Below are positions 5,605-6,278 of a stretch of DNA of 6,278 bases, in pieces. The notes beneath the pieces are model-generated. The model searched no databases. It had not been told where the DNA came from and saw nothing but the letters and a program-made list of their open reading frames with translations. The number at the start of each line of letters is the position of its first letter. The stretch's first letter is position 1. This DNA is from Caldimonas sp. (GTDB lineage: Bacteria > Pseudomonadota > Gammaproteobacteria > Burkholderiales > Burkholderiaceae_C). The position numbers and the translations under genes are program-made. Where the stretch lies: positions 1 to 6,278 of the forward strand of contig JASLGD010000444.1 in assembly GCA_030150305.1 (NCBI GenBank), given 5' to 3'.

Positions 5605-6278
5605 TTGGCCGCGATCAGGATCCTCGCCGACCGCCGACATCTCTGGGCGTTCGTCGTCGGCTGCATCGCGGTGACGGCCGGCGTCGTGCTGCACGTCCCG
5701 ATGTACTGGATGGGCCGCGACATGGGCTTTCGCCTCGCCGACATGCCGATCGACGCGGAGATGCTCTGGGGAATGGCGCTGATCGTCGCCGGCATCGCGG
5801 TCGCCGGCTACGGGTTGCTGCCACGGCAGCACGCGCATCCGCACGCCGCGGGCGAGCCCGACGTCGTCGTCAGCGCGCCGGAGGATGCCCAGCTCGGTCC
5901 GGCGCACTGGCGGCTGATGACCGTCCTCACCGTCGCGCTCGTGATCGACGTGATGAAGCCGGCGAGCCTCGGCTTCGTCGTGCCGGGGATGCGCGCCGAG
6001 TACGCCGTGTCGGCGGCGACGGTGGCGTGGCTGCCGTTCGCCGCGCTCTGCGGCACCGTGATCGGATCGGTGCTCTGGGGCTGGCTCGCCGACCTCTACG
6101 GCCGTCGCGCGTCGATCCTGCTGTCGGCCGTGATGTTCGTCGGCACCTCGATCTGCGGCGCGATGCCGTCGCTGTGGTGGAACGTCGGCATGTGTTTCCT
6201 CATGGGCGCGGCGGCGGGCGGCATGCTGCCCGTGGCCTATGCGTTGCTGGCCGAGACCATGCCGTCGCGCGAGCGCGG
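5605..6278 (+). CDS. MFS transporter with two-helix N-terminal extension, 3' end outside window
   Basis: The frame is open from TTG 5605 to the window edge, giving 224 complete codons. It encodes an inner-membrane secondary transporter of the major facilitator superfamily. Two hydrophobic segments (about 13-32 and 53-72) come first, then a polar linker (about 73-101) with several His and Pro. The recognisable MFS core then begins: TM1 near 103-128 with D114, a second helix at about 138-158, the loop 2-3 signature GWLADLYGRR (159-168), and further helices near 169-187 and 192-213. MFS proteins normally start with what is here the third helix, so the first 100 residues are an extension. The sequence style is that of the sugar/aromatic-acid-type branches, but the substrate is unknown. 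It lies 13 bases after the P450 stop and is probably co-transcribed, so transport of the P450 substrate or product is a reasonable inference. The start is TTG, supported by GGGGAG. Confidence 0.88.
   Translation, partial: MAAIRILADRRHLWAFVVGCIAVTAGVVLHVPMYWMGRDMGFRLADMPIDAEMLWGMALIVAGIAVAGYGLLPRQHAHPHAAGEPDVVVSAPEDAQLGPAHWRLMTVLTVALVIDVMKPASLGFVVPGMRAEYAVSAATVAWLPFAALCGTVIGSVLWGWLADLYGRRASILLSAVMFVGTSICGAMPSLWWNVGMCFLMGAAAGGMLPVAYALLAETMPSRER

Noticed and set aside
4236..5795. Long N-terminal extension of the SRPBCC reading frame
   Set aside because: It lies antisense to the P450 and has shadow-like Arg/Ala-rich composition. A Shine-Dalgarno and a family-typical N-terminus put the true start at 4235.

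Overview
The window is very GC-rich, with strong G/C at third codon positions and compact, mostly intact genes. The gene families and the high GC fit a free-living Gram-negative proteobacterium, most likely a betaproteobacterium. That placement is inferred from gene families and composition, not from a marker gene. Because stop codons are rare at this composition, several very long open frames are only shadows of real genes.

Layout, left to right: (1) A minus-strand predicted outer-membrane lipoprotein gene of unknown function starts at 1143 and runs off the left edge. It diverges from (2) a plus-strand gamma-glutamyltransferase gene (ggt, 1365-3110) with a Sec signal and all expected catalytic residues. 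The 221-base gap between them holds nested inverted repeats that could be an operator, and a structured ggt leader. (3) Convergent to ggt is a small, very basic minus-strand protein (3171-3641). It has a conserved DUF6496-like head and a histone-H1-like tail of about 18 ARK-type units; a perfect 10-bp-stem hairpin separates it from ggt. (4) A minus-strand SRPBCC/polyketide-cyclase-like protein (3840-4235) is followed by a hairpin plus T-run that looks like an intrinsic terminator. (5) Diverging from it is a plus-strand cytochrome P450 (4353-5591). (6) Thirteen bases after the P450, with a good Shine-Dalgarno and a TTG start, is an MFS transporter with an unusual two-helix N-terminal extension; it runs off the right edge.

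Functionally, the P450 and MFS transporter are probably one transcription unit, possibly a substrate oxidation plus uptake or efflux pair; the substrate cannot be read from the sequence. Ggt would act in the periplasm on glutathione and other gamma-glutamyl compounds. The ARK-repeat protein is probably a nucleoid or DNA-binding protein. I see no CRISPR array, tRNA, rRNA, insertion sequence or phage gene. Nothing here convincingly forms a new multi-gene system. The most unusual items are the ARK-repeat protein, the nested palindromes upstream of ggt, the extended MFS protein and the six-cysteine lipoprotein.
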